Positions 36,164-48,268 of a stretch of 64,000 nucleotides of DNA are shown piece by piece (position 1 is the first letter of the stretch; the number at the start of each line of letters is the position of its first letter). This stretch comes from Selaginella tamariscina (Eukaryota > Streptophyta > Lycopodiopsida > Selaginellales > Selaginellaceae): the NCBI GenBank assembly GCA_003024785.1, contig PUQB01000227.1:1-64000 (forward strand), in the 5' to 3' direction. The position numbers and the translations under genes are program-made. The notes beneath the pieces are model-generated. The model was not told the DNA's origin. It did not search any database and saw only the letters and a program-made list of their open reading frames with translations.

Positions 36164-37194
36164 TCACGATGAACTCTCCTGTGCTGAAATCTGGGTGAGA
36201 TAAGAAACAAGGGTGTCAGGCTCGGAAAAGAAAGGGCAATGATCCGTGTCTATCTCGAACACCTGTTTTGGCGGAGTCATCTTAATATACATCTCCTGCT
36301 GGGAAGGTGTCACGGCGTTATCCTTCAAAGTCTTTATGTAGTACCGTGGGACACTGCCGTAGCGTTCACGTGTTAAGTTCATTGTTGGGTCAAACACAGG
36401 AGCCGGCTTGAGTAGAGCTTTCGCAAGTTCAACATCCTAGTAATACAATGCTGAATAATCTCTCTCTCTCACACACACACACGCACGCACGCACGCACAC
36501 TTGCAAGCGTGCAAGCGTGGTTACCTTGAGTGGAGACTCGTTGTAAAGCAAACTTTGAACATGATCGAGTTCAAAGAGTAATGATGTTGGCTTGCCATTC
36601 ATATTTACAACAACCACTCCCTCTGGAGGATTTCTTAACTGTATCAATACAAACTTTAGTACATCAATCTCTCTCTCATGTGTGTGTGTGCGGCCCTGCG
36701 CGCGCGTGTGTGTGAGAGAAAGAGGCATACCAAGCTGAAATATGGAGCAGATCCAGAAGGTCCGGAAGATGTCATCAAAGCTGTAACATATACAGCAGCT
36801 AGAATCTTCTGTGGCATCTTTTCCAGCACATAAGTGAGGCTGAATCCTCCTAAACTGTGTCCAACCAGCACAACCTAGCAAAAAAAACCAAGTATTTAAA
36901 GAAATACGAGAGAGAGTACGCACACATACACACGCACGCACGCACCTTGCGCTTCTTTGGCAAGGATTGTAAAAGCTTAGTGAGTGGCTCTGTATAGTTT
37001 TCCAAAGTACCAACAGTGTTTGCATCTTGATTATCGATTCCAGCACTTGCTAAATCAACGGCATCAACTGTATGTCCTCCTTGCTTCAATTTGGATACGA
37101 CTTGGTACCAACACCATGCACCGTGTCCGGCTCCATGAACAAGAACAAAATGGAACTTATTAGTACCGAGCGCGTAAGTGGGTATAAACAGCAT
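36164..37194 (-). CDS. MES-type alpha/beta hydrolase, copy F, open from internal ATG (259 aa)
   Basis: Exons 37194-36946, 36874-36731, 36638-36525 and 36436-36164 join into an open 259-residue protein starting MLFIPTYALGTNKFHF. The upstream ATG used by copy B (here at 37223) is one T short of frame with it, so the hydrophobic leader is cut down to a few residues unless that base is a sequencing error. [16 protein letters not shown], the LKDN Asp and TDHCPFF His are intact. It likely hydrolyses a methyl ester; the substrate is unknown. It is head to head with copy G over a 2.8-kb spacer. Confidence 0.72.
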
Positions 37195-39986
37195 AATAGC
37201 ATGGTCATCATCATCGGACTCATCTTAATAATTATACAAAAACACAATGTTCTACTACATATATGTTATTAATAATCTACAACATTTTATAGTAAGAGGC
37301 AAGCAGGTTAACAAATAAATTCTCTTTGTTTTATATAATAATAATAATAATTTGATTGTTTTAGTCAATTCAACAGGGTGAATTTTCCATTTAACGTGCT
37401 TGGAATATGACTTCTAACTACGAGTCGTCCTCAAATTTGAATAGACCACATATATATTAAAAAATCTGGTGTCGAGTTATGCTAAAACTTAAGCTTTGGT
37501 TTTTTAGTATATACATACATTCATAAACTCACAAAATACGCTTGAAGAATATTTCTAACACAGGGTGTCCTCTAAAATCACAAATTTGAGTATTATTTTT
37601 TTAATTTTATAATTTAATTATAAAAAATATGGTAAAAGATATTAACATTTGGCTGAAACACAAGATTAAAAACATAGTAAACGGCTTCATTAAAATATAA
37701 AAATACTTCCACCCATATGTATCCTTGTATCATGTTTTATAATTAATTTAAAATAAAATATTTTCATTTTCTTATATATATATATTTTTTAATATACTAC
37801 AAAGGATGTGTTTAAAAAGTCAAAAAGAAAGGGTAGTTTTCATTATAACCCCTCACTCATTGTCCGGTCCTTAAGGAAAGGTAGCCCCACGTAGTCATTT
37901 TCATTGTGTGGCCCCTTATACGGACACTTTCATCCTTCTGTATACGTGACTAATATTCAGGTTCAAATTAAATTATATAATTAAATTTAAAATTAATAAA
38001 AAATAAAAAAAAATTATGAATATGATGAAAATGTAAGTAATACATATTTATCATTAAGGCATGATTGATTATTAACACATGGCTAATATAAATTAATTTA
38101 TGTAATAAAAATGGACATGTCCAAATAATGAAAATTACCTAAAGGAAAAAGGCAAGACAAAACACAAACAAATAAAGAAGAAAAAGAAAAGAAAATATAT
38201 TTAACCATATTAAAAATGTCTTATGACAACAATTTAAATTAAAAATTTCATTTATGTGTGCAAAACAAATTATTAAAAAGATAAGTATAAAGATAAAAAT
38301 ATAAAGTGTCTAGGTTGGAATGAACAAAACTTCTATATATTTTCCCAATTTAAAAAACTTTGTTTTAATTTTTATAAAATTGAATCATTTTTTTAAAAGT
38401 CTTTACTATAAAAATACATAAGGAATTGCGTAGTGAATATTTGTCTATGATGATCTAAAGTTTTTTATATATTAACAACAATAATAAAGTCAAAATCTTC
38501 AATAAGTAATTCTTTTGAGTTTATCTTCACAAATTTATTTGTTATATTAATGAAAAGTTGATTTTTAAATTTGAGTTTTGATAAAGTTAATCTGACTAAA
38601 TACTCTTCACAACTTTGCTGTGTAATAATGATCATCTTTAATAAGTTAAGAAATTTATTACTTTAAGCTAGTTAGGTAATCATGAATTATTAATAAAACT
38701 CTTGTTTGTTCACTATTCAGAAGTAATAAACTTCTAAAGAGCATACTACTAAAAACAATTGAAACTTTCACCATATGTTTAATTATTTTTCTTTGTATCA
38801 TATGTGATTATGTGTAAAACTTAGTTAGCACTTTATTTTTAAATTGTTTCAAATTATATATGAATGTCAAAAAGTTTATTAAAGCTAAAACCTTCATATT
38901 TGATCAACAACATGCTCTTAATACTATCGACAAGAACATTTATCAACCCCTTATGAAAATAAAAAGCATTTTATAAATTATTATTATTTAAAAATAATAA
39001 ATTATACACATCTATATGAGTTTCTTTTATTGTCCCTTGAAATTTAGATAAATATCATTTTATTACTCACTCTCCAAAAAAAAGGGATAATATTTATATT
39101 TCTGTAAGTTAGTGTTAAAATCAAACCTTATTGATCAAATAGAATAATTAAATTTTTGCCACAAGTGCCTTATATGAATCCTTAACACTGTAACATCAAT
39201 AATTTTTCTTTGTTAAATTTAAATCTATCTGCCTCCATAATATTTTTCAAAAAAGAATAATTAAATTTTTGCCACAATTATCTTATATAAATCCCTAATG
39301 CTATAACATCGATAATTTTTCTTTAAAACGTTAAATTTAAATCTATCTTATAATATTTTTAAAAAAAGAATAATTAAATTTTTGTCACAACTGCCTTATA
39401 TAAATCCTAACACTGTATCAATCGTTTTTTTTTTAAACGTTAAATTTAAATCTATTTTGTTTTTATAATATTTTTCAAAAAATAAAGAATTTAAACATTC
39501 TTGAATGTAAAGAGCTTATTAACATGCCTTATTTACAGAGCCTAATAATAACTTATTGGATACTTAGCTACATTATGTTTATGATTCTTTGAAGCATTAA
39601 CTAAATTATAGAAGAGCTTTTAATTTATTTGGACATTTAAAGAAGAAATCTATTACTTTATTCTTGAACCACAATCAGAAGTGTTGTAGAAACGATTATA
39701 CATATATAAATAAAGGAGAGAGAAATCTAATATGTTATTTTACTTGGAATTTTGCATTTAACTTGTTTGGAACACGGCTTCTTACTAAAAAACTTTCATC
39801 AAACCTGTAAAGCAATAAAATTATTATATATATATATATATAATAAGAGAAAGAAAGTAATACTTTTATTGCCTTACTCAACCAGTTAACCTGCTTGGAA
39901 CATCATAAGAGATTAGATTTATTAATCTAAACCGAATGTGTGATGTAACTGCAAGTAGCACATTGTGTTTTTGTATAATTATTAAG
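37195..39986. other. shared upstream region of copies F and G
   Basis: A non-coding head-to-head spacer, repeated nearly identically at 48269-51030 and in older form from 54836. It contains (aat)n near 37340 and the triple repeat below. Confidence 0.55.
39142..39485. repeat. 113-base repeat, three copies, unit 1
   Basis: Three tandem copies start at gaataattaaatttt (39142, 39255, 39368), each with cttatat and aacatc.ata landmarks. Counterparts lie at 50183-50525 and 56321-56645, so it predates the unit duplications. Confidence 0.8.
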
Positions 39987-40935
39987 ATGAGTATTGACAA
40001 GTTCCATTTTGTTCTTGTTCATGGAGCCGGACACGGTGCATGGTGTTGGTACCAAGTGGTGTCCAAATTGATAGTTGATGCGTTGATTTAGTAAGTGCTG
40101 GAATCGATAACCAAGATGCAAACACTGTTGGTACTTTAGAAAAATACACAGAGCCACTCACCAAGCTTTTACAATCCTTGCCAGAAGAACGCAAGGTGCG
40201 TGCGTGCGTGCGTGTGTATGTGTGTACTCTCTCTCGTATTTCTTTAAATACTTGGTTTTTTGCTAGGTTGTGCTGGTTGGACACAGTTTAGCAGGATTCA
40301 GCCTCACTTATGTGCTGGAAAAATGCCACAGAAGATTCTAGCTGCTGTATATGTTACAGCTTTGATGATATCTTCCGGACCTTCTGGATTCAGTTTGGTA
40401 TGCCTCTTTCTCTCACACACATGCGCGCGCACACACACGTGAGAGAGAGAGATTGATGTACTAAAGTTTGTATTGATACAGTTAAGTAATCCTCCAGAGG
40501 GAATGGTTGTTGTAAATATGAATGGCAAGCCACATCATTCTTCTTTGAACTGATCATGTTCAAAGTCTGCTTTACAACGAGTCTCCACTCGAGGTAACCA
40601 AGCTTGCACTCTTGTAAGTGTGTGCGCGCGCGTGTGTGCGTGTGAGAGAGAGAGAGATTATTTAGCATTGTATTACTAGGATGTTGAACTTGCGAAAGCT
40701 CTACTCAAGCCAGCTCCTGTGTTCGACCCAACAATGAACTTAACACGTGAACGCTACGGCAGTGTCCCACGGTACTACATAAAGAGTTTGAAGGATAACA
40801 TCGTAAACCTTCCCAGCAGGAGATGTATATTAAGATGACTCCGCCGAAACAGGTGTTCGAGATAGACACGGATCATTCCCTTTCTTTTCCGAACCTGACA
40901 CTCTTGTTTCTTATCTCACCCAGATTTCAGCACTT
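39987..40935 (+). pseudogene. MES-type esterase copy G, many single-base losses
   Basis: Exons 39987-40195, 40267-40397, 40482-40593 and from 40680. Against copy I it lacks 15 bases encoding KQEGH, plus at least six single bases: in DAV, in AAAAAA of exon 2, at two places in exon 3 and two in exon 4. The normal stop is also lost. GHSLAG and PSGFSL are as in I. There are almost no substitutions between G and I, which is unusual for an old pseudogene. Confidence 0.8.
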
Positions 40936-42166
40936 TGTCTTTATATCATTTTTAATGTTTAAAACATCCATTAGATAGTTTCAAACCATTATCATTTTTT
41001 TACTAAACAATCTAAATAATAAATTTACATTTTTATTTTATTTTAATTAATTCCTTATTTGAATTGAATTCGTAGAGATAAAGTATTTAAATTACAATTA
41101 AAACAGATTAAAAATTTAATCCACCTAGTGATTCACTCCCATTGTTGTCTTTGTTACATGGACACTCAACTTGCTTCGATGTTCCCAAAGTATACAGTAT
41201 CAAGATGCTCTACATGTCATTTGTAACATGTATTATCTTACTTTATTATCATTAACCCCTATATTATCTTATATGCTCTACATTATTAATGCTCTACATG
41301 TCTAATCTTACTTTATTTCATGTATTTTAAATTATTATTAAATAATTATTTAACTTATATATAAAACTTTCTATCACTTCGTTTAATATTATATATAGGA
41401 TAGAATTGATATAATTAGATATGTAAAGATACATTGTACATGCTTATATCATGTTATATATATATGTGTGTGTGTGTGCAAACAAACTTACTAAAAAACC
41501 CTGAATTGCTTATACATGTCCGCTTATTTAATACCGTACGTGAGCTGCAGTCAAGCGGATAGCTTGTCCATTTTTCCACTAACTTATAAGTTGTTTTTGG
41601 CATCTTTGAACAAGCATATTCCCTACTTACATCAAATTAGGGTTTGTGTTTGTCTTTTCTTTTAATTCTTTTTCATGAAAATATTTTATATAATAATCTA
41701 ATAAACAAATTTATATGTAATGGACATACATATACATCATTTTCATTCATCTTGACTTGTGTTCTTATTTATTTATCTTTGTTATCCCACCATTTTTTGA
41801 TAGACCGCGGTTTGCCTCGTTCTCTTTCGTAATTGTCTTAAAGTATTATTTGACATATGCATCCATATATTTACATGTTCACCTATGCTTATTGTATAGC
41901 AAGTTTTTGACAAGTACAATCTCAGGATACACATATACATAACAGTAAAGAGTTTGTGTTTATGTATAATTATTATGAATTGGTACCAAGTCCAAATTGA
42001 AGCGAGGATATATATACGAATAAAACCGTATATAACATGTTTGATAATTTTTTGTACATATATAATATCAAACATTTATTAATATTTATGATGTGATGTT
42101 ATAGAATTTTTTCATTGCTTAGAATTGAAAGATCATTGGATTTTAAGTACTCTATTTCTGTAAGTG

Positions 42167-42201
<35 letters not shown>

Positions 42202-42548
42202 TGAAAGTTTTATTATAGTTAAGTTTCTCAAAAATGATTATATGTCGTTTTATACTAGGTTACGAGGTACACTTCTTTTACTAGTCTCTTATTTATTTAT
42301 TTATTTATTATTTAATACTTTGACTATATTATGTGTATATGCATACACCTGCATTTAGACTAATCTTGTATATTTGTATATATACGTACAAGGTATGTTT
42401 TATATACATAACTATGTTGGGAGATCTGTATTATGTTGTTTATATTTCAATATATACGCTTGTTTTTGGTATATTCATATATTAATGGCTGCTTTAACTA
42501 TTTCTTATATATATTTTCTAAAATAATATTGCTTGTTTCATTTTATAG

Positions 42549-42696
42549 ACTGCAAGGGGGACGTTCCTGGTCCGACCCTTATATGCTTCCTCTTGGATGG
42601 CTTACAGATCCTGTGTGTGTGTGTGCGTGCGTGTGCGTGTATGTAAAGAGTATAAACCATATTGAATTTGCTCACCCCGACGAGCAAAGATTACAG
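42549..42696 (+). pseudogene. GH27-type glycosidase exon relic, unit 2
   Basis: This copy keeps the frame: LQGGRSWSDPYMLPLGWLTDP (42549-42613, with a TATAG acceptor before it and GTGTGTG after). Then, after a roughly 50-base intron-like gap, HPDEQRLQ ends at 42696. GH27 enzymes have W.DPDML here; the second Asp is Tyr. No remaining exons of the roughly 600-residue enzyme are present. Confidence 0.55.
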
Positions 42697-44388
42697 GTTT
42701 ATAGAATAGATACATACACATACACGATGTCAATATATCCTATTACAAATGTATTATGTTCTCTATTATAGCTACATATTTAGTCATAACAAATAAACCT
42801 TAAACAAATTTAATTAGTATGTTTGATATTAATAATTATACTGAAGTAATTTTAATAATAAACCGAGGTAATTCTCTTAAAAGCACAGTAGTTCCTGCAG
42901 GAGTCACATAGCCAATCTAATCAATACACACACACACGCAAACACACAAAACTTATAAACATATATATAAAAACCTTGCCTGTCTCCACCTAAATACAAA
43001 TAAGATTAAGCTTAGTTAATATTTAATATCATTAACTGTATAGTTAATGCATACATTATTCACTCCATTAAATGTATACTGAACATACCTTATAAAGGTA
43101 TATATATCTACATTATTTTCTCTCTAATCTTTCATACTATAGTGTACACATATACATATGTGAGTAAAGAATTCAAAGATGTTTATATGACATATTTGCA
43201 TGACACGTGTGTCTGCATGTGTATGCATGTAGAATATATACATATATATCTGTAGTACCATATTCAGTAACATAGATACAAGTTAATGAATACATACTAC
43301 ATACACAGTTACCAGCTCATTAAACCTAGTAGAAACTAATCACCCAGAAACTTATAGCTCATTATTTGTGTATAAGTAAGAGAGACTTATACACTAGCTT
43401 AATAAATAGAATGCTCAACGCTCTTCTAGGATATATTCACGGATGCTTGCTAGTGACACACAGACATTCACGGATACAGCATATGACATATATATACTAT
43501 ACATACATATGCATAAACATATGTATGAGATTTGTACTTGTATCCATTTTGTTGTGGAATCCATTCTAGAGAGAAGAATATGTGTCCCACCTATCAATGT
43601 ATAATTAGTTTATGTATATTGTATAATACTCAACATTGTACGCATTTATATCTATTGGTTAAATACCAGTATTTAAAGCTATGATTACACAGTAATCTTT
43701 TGATATGTATTACCTAGTTATATGGTATGTTCTGTAAGGTTTATAACAAAATAGTATATCTATATAAATTTCAAGAATTTTAAAAAATTAAACTCTATAT
43801 TTACCTTACCAAATTTAATACACTTTAAAATCTAATAATTAAATATAACAAGTCAAATCGTAAATAAATTTAATTTTAACATTACCATTATAAAATGAAA
43901 TACTAAAAGAATCTATAAATATTTAAAAATGATACAAATCTTTAAGATAATATTTTTAACAAGATTTAATATAAATTCTTAATATTAATCACTATTTAAA
44001 GTTATATTTATTATTATTTTATTTATTTTTATTGTAATATATAGGAATAAAATGATATTATAGATTTAATTTATAAATAAGTAATGAAAGGAAGCCTCAC
44101 AAGCTGTAACACCTTAAATAACACATTTCTATTACATTTATCTACATCAAAAATAAGATTTTTTATATTTCCTCTTATGAAAGGAACAATCTCTAACGTA
44201 AAAGAAAATTTTTTAAGGAGTTAAAATGTATATAAAGAATTCACAAAAAAATAAAAAACTTTAAAAATTAAACAATTGCATAAAAAAAAATCATAATATT
44301 CATAAATTTATACACCCACCAAGAATTAAATTAGGAATACCACATTAGGCTAATTGAATCTAATTTATTAATTTAATTACATTTCATT

Positions 44389-44972
44389 CCCACCAACTTA
44401 ATTTAATTAAAATAATTAGGGCACAAGAATGAAATTAATTTAATTAGCTAATTACATTCCAACCAAAATATTAATAAATTAAGTTCACCTGCCAATTCCA
44501 AATGTCAAATATCGAACAAGTTGATTTTGGATATGCAATTCATTGGCTTCATCAGGCTGAGGTTCATTCCAATTAACTGAAGTTGTCATTGAAGCCTTGT
44601 TCCTGTCTTTCCTATTTGTGTCTTCCTTTTTCAATTGTACCAGCGAGAAGATCTCCTCTCTGCTCCAATTAGGTTACCAGTTGTGCTTTTTTTAATAAAA
44701 AACATGTGTATCATGCAGTTCATGCAGCCCATGCTCACCTGAATTCATAACTGCCACACTCAAAACCCTAATTGAGTTAATGATACAGGCTGAGTTCCTG
44801 TGTTGAGCTAATTTAATTATAATTAGCTTAATTGAAAAGAATCTTTAGTGGGAATGATTTTCAATTAAATTAAAGTAATTAAATTAAGTTAATTAAATTG
44901 AAACTTAATTAGACCGGTTGGAATGTTAATTAAAAAGTTAATTAAAATTAGGCTAATTTAATTGTTGGTGGG
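44389..44972. mobile_element. inverted-repeat element, unit 2
   Basis: Counterpart of 33317-33911, with cleaner inner arms: acattccaacc near 44453 and ggttggaatgt near 44918. Copied with the unit, not by independent insertion. Confidence 0.45.
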
Positions 44973-46356
44973 CGTTGGCCCATAACTCATTAAATTATAT
45001 TTTATTTATATACAACATTAATAAAGCATATTAAATGTAATTAAGTGATAACAAAGGAGTTTTTTTATAGATATAAACCGTTTGATTATGTAGAAAGCAC
45101 ATGTAAAAAGAATAATTATATTCTTTTCAACTTTTTAAAATTTACTTGAATGTGTCATTAATAATGAATTTTATTTGCTCTTTTTATTTTATAAAGATAA
45201 AGTGTTTCATAAATATGAAAGTTTGAAACTTTAAAATTATTACATTTTGAATTACATAAAACAATTCCTTAACCCATAATAATCGATCCACCTCATTTTG
45301 CATGATTTTTATCTTGAAATTTTTATTCATCCTCATTATATATATGTTCTTTATAAATATTTTCATTTTCATAATAATGTTATATTTCCTTATCAAATAT
45401 TAACAATTGTAACTTTTTAATTTGTTACATTCATAAATAATTAATAATTTAATTAATTTAGTCTAGGTTAGCTAATCCTAATCAAATTCTAATTATAAAA
45501 AATTCCTTAATTTATTAAAAAAAATCTCCTAAATTATTATTTGAATTAATTAAATTTCTTTTTACAATGGTTTTTTAAAAGGGTTGTATATCATTTCAAC
45601 TTAAAGACGAACAAGATTTTATAAATTTGAATTAATTAAATTATTTAAAACCCAAAACTTTGTCAAATTTGTTACCAACACTTTACATAATTTTCCTATT
45701 TAAATAATAAAAAAGAGTTTATATATAACCATGTGTGAGTATCCTAAATATGTATAAATAAAGTGATATATTTCAATTCTAGTTTAATTTATTATTATTT
45801 TACAATTATGATAATTTTACATATTAACATAAGAGAAAACGACATATAATATCAATGTTAAATTATTGACATGATTGATAAATTTAATCTCAACATAATA
45901 ACGATTTACTAAAAGAAATTAGTACAAAATGTTAATTTATATCTTAGTTTATTTAAATATATACATAGTTAAATTATTTTTTATTTTATTTATTACACAT
46001 GTTCATGGTTGTGACAACAACATTTATTCAACGGCATTTAGGAAGAAAAAAAAATAAATTTTAATCATTAATTTTAAATTAATTTAATATTATGAATTTT
46101 TATTTCAAGGTTAACTTATTACTTAACATTGAAGAATTATTCATTTGACTTAATTTTTCTTTTCAAAGTTGGCCCTCTCATGTCAATATATTTTAATCTC
46201 ATGTTTATTTTAATTTAAACGAACTCAAACTTATAAGAAAGTATTTTTTTAATTTTAAACTATATATTATATATTTTAATTTTAAATATTATATTAAAAA
46301 TATTACATTGTATTAACGTCACATTGCTGATTTTATAATTAAATTATAAATTATAA

Positions 46357-46507
46357 ACCAACAGTGTTTACATCTTGATTATGGATTCCAGCACTTGCTA
46401 AATCAACGGCATCAGCTATATATCCTTCTTGCTTCAATTTGGAACCAACACCATGCACCGTGTTCAGCTCCATGAACAAGAACAAAATGAAACTTGTTAA
46501 TACTCAT
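46357..46507 (-). pseudogene. MES exon-1 relic K2
   Basis: Same as K1 with two extra bases in ATATAT; ends at the same NTVG breakpoint. Confidence 0.75.
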
Positions 46508-47225
46508 TCTAATAATTATACATAAACACAAACTATTTGATGTTCTACTAGCATGTGTATGCATACTCACACGTGGTTTTACTTGGATTTTTCTTTACCG
46601 ACAAAAGATTAGACTTATCGTCCAACGAAGAATATATGTTAAGCATGTTCTTAAGCAATGCAAAGTATATATTAAATCACCTCATAGAATATCTCTATTA
46701 TTTATCAATCACAAATAATATTTCAAGTTAGTTAATTAATATAATATTAAATATAATAATAACTAATTAATTGTGGAAATAGAACAAGGCAAATGACAGT
46801 TCATAAGGAAGAGATGATACAAGAGGTAAGAAATATTAAAATGGAGTATATTTATTGTCTATTACAGAGATAACTTATCCATCAGATTTTTTATTAATAT
46901 TTATAGGTAAATTAATTTTTTTAAGAAAAACATTCATCACAGGAGCTCATTTATTCTAGTAAATTTATATATTATAATTAAAATTAATACTCATCTTAAC
47001 AGTATGGATGTAAATTCTCATTTATGTAACTCAAATTTTCTAGGTATATTTATAAATTTATATACTGTGGACAGGTATAAAGTTATCAACACAATAACAT
47101 TTTAAATCCTCTCAAATATAGTATATTCATGTTTTAAAAGGTATATTCTAAAATATTTAAAACTATCGTAATAAATGTTTTAAACATTGAAAATGATGTT
47201 TTATTAATTAAAAACACGTGTATGC

Positions 47226-48268
47226 TCACGATGAACTCTCCTGTGCTGAAATCTGGGTGAGATAAGAAACAAGGTGTCAGGCTCGGAAAAGAAAGGGAAT
47301 GATCCGTGTCTATCTCGAACACCTGTTTGGCGGAGTCATCTTAATATACATCTCCTGCTGGGAAGGTGTAGCGTTATCCTTCAAAGTCTTTATGTAGTAC
47401 CGTGGGACACTGCCGTAGCGTTCACGTGTTAAGTTCATTGTTGGGTCAAACACAGGAGCCGGCTTGAGTAGAGCTTTCGCAAGTTCAACATCCTAGTAAT
47501 ACAATGCTAATAATCTCTCTCTCTCACACACACACACGCACGCACGCACGCACACTTGCAAGCGTGCAAGCTTGGTTACCTTGAGTGGAGACTCGTTGTA
47601 AAGCAGACTTTGAACATGATCAAGTTCAAAGAGAATGATGTTGGCTTGCCATTCATATTTACAACAACCATTCCCTCTGGAGGATTTCTTAACTGTATCA
47701 ATACAAACTTTAGTACATCAATCTCTCTCTCATGTGTGTGTGTGCCCTGCTCGCGTGTGTGAGAGAAAGAGGCATACCAAGCTGAAATATGGAGCAGATC
47801 CAGAAGGTCCGGAAGATATCATCAAAGCTGTAACATATACAGCAGCTAGAATCTTCTGTGGCATCTTTTCCAGCACATAAGTGAGGCTGAATCCTCCTAA
47901 ACTGTGTCCAACCAGCACAACCTAGCAAAAAAACCAAGTATTTAAAGAAATACGAGAGAGAGTACCACACATACACACGCACGCACGCACCTTGCGCTTC
48001 TTTGGCAAGGATTGTAAAAGCTTGGTGAGTGGCTCTGTATAGTTTTCCAAAGTACCAACAGTGTTTGCATCTTGATTATCGATTCCAGCACTTACTAAAT
48101 CAACGGCATCAACTATATGTCCTTCTTGCTTCAATTTGGATGCGACTTGGTACCAACACCATGCACCGTGTCCGGCTCCATGAACAAGAACAAAATGGAA
48201 CTTATTAGTACCGAGCGCGTAAGTGGGTATAAAACAGCATAATACATGGTCATCATCATCGGACTCAT
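47226..48268 (-). pseudogene. MES-type esterase copy H, frame breaks
   Basis: Exons 48268-47991, 47921-47778, 47692-47580 and 47492-47226. One base is missing in the leader (about 48246), so the leader ATG is out of frame and no other in-frame ATG precedes FHFVLVHG. Exon 3 lacks one base. Exon 4 lacks one codon and three single bases, with a stop just after TPP. GHSLGG is intact. It is almost identical to copy F apart from these losses. Confidence 0.8.

Larger units (their letters stand above)
28411..39688. repeat. array unit 1 (copy E, relic K1, copy F)
   Basis: First of three tandem units. Its right-hand 8 kb matches unit 2 almost base for base. The left part, including copy E, is more divergent (about ten substitutions across the exons against copy G). 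Confidence 0.8.

Noticed and set aside
36429..37046. 205-codon frame across copy F introns
   Set aside because: Mixture of wrong-frame exon 1, repeats and exon 3; clear GT-AG introns explain it better.
35434..46718. Identical 74-codon frames at 35434-35658 and 46494-46718
   Set aside because: They are antisense to the 5' flank of relics K1 and K2. Identity reflects the unit duplication, not selection on protein.
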